Shown one piece after another: positions 63,945 to 64,000 of a DNA stretch of 64,000 bases. The notes under the pieces were generated by a model. That model made no database searches. It was not told where the DNA came from and saw only the letters and a program-made list of their open reading frames with translations. This DNA is from Conchocele bisecta (Eukaryota > Mollusca > Bivalvia > Lucinida > Thyasiridae): NCBI GenBank assembly GCA_029237695.1, contig CM055265.1:217175679-217239678 (forward strand), given 5' to 3'. The position numbers were made by a program, and so were the translations under genes. Within the stretch, counting starts at the first letter, position 1. Each line of letters starts with the position of its first letter.

Positions 63945-64000
63945 TGATGGATTTACATTTATTGAGCATATGCAGCCTATGCTCAATAAATGTAAATCCA
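63945..64000. repeat. Palindrome of the 41834-type MITE, cut by the window end
   Basis: GGATTTACATTTATTGAGCA and TGCTCAATAAATGTAAATCC around TATGCAGCCTA. Same family as 27378-27437 and 41834-41890. Confidence 0.75.

Overview
The window looks like nuclear DNA of an animal, most likely a marine bivalve mollusc. It holds one intron-rich animal gene, very many short palindromic elements and satellites, and an integrated 18 kb Maverick/Polinton DNA element. The species call is inference: it rests on repeat style and gene content, not on a marker gene.

Positions 1-38.5 kb carry one host gene on the minus strand. It is an ankyrin plus armadillo repeat protein that I identify as ANKAR. Seven coding exons can be placed (36854-38438, 31558-31802, 14884-15040, 10355-10502, 4292-4411, 1212-1382, 369-510). 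All splice phases agree, and the exons sum to 2568 nt, or 855 residues plus stop. The 5' end of the gene is not resolved. The introns (0.7 to 16.5 kb) are almost entirely repeats: a G-rich minisatellite, a 1.9 kb unit repeated about three times, a 34-bp EcoRI satellite of about 110 copies, 29-bp, 160-bp, 162-bp and 170-bp tandem arrays, tRNA/SINE-like copies, and transposons with visible target duplications (hAT, piggyBac-like, TA-flanked pogo-like). Two exon boundaries have been invaded by tandem repeats that carry copies of the splice signal.

Positions 38.5-45.4 kb hold no recognisable gene, only foldback elements and AT-rich DNA.

Positions 45539-63616 are a complete Polinton with 328-bp terminal inverted repeats. 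Its outermost 68 bp are themselves palindromic, and it is flanked by a CTGTGA target duplication inside an older MITE. The left third (plus strand, AT-rich) has a small basic protein, a C2H2 zinc-finger/coiled-coil protein (minus) and a protein-primed family B DNA polymerase. The middle (minus strand) has a DDE integrase, small membrane proteins, the packaging ATPase and the double-jelly-roll major capsid protein. The right third has a coiled-coil membrane protein, a large membrane-anchored protein, a putative minor capsid protein, a fibre-like protein and a membrane protein gene split by a 2.5 kb LTR insertion. The polymerase, integrase, ATPase and several small genes carry frameshifts, a tandem duplication, an amber stop or deletions. 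Several putative virion genes remain open. The nesting gives a relative history: MITE first, Polinton into the MITE, LTR into the Polinton.

The ANKAR exons contain no internal frameshift, so the Polinton lesions are more likely real decay than general consensus error, although some fall in homopolymer runs.
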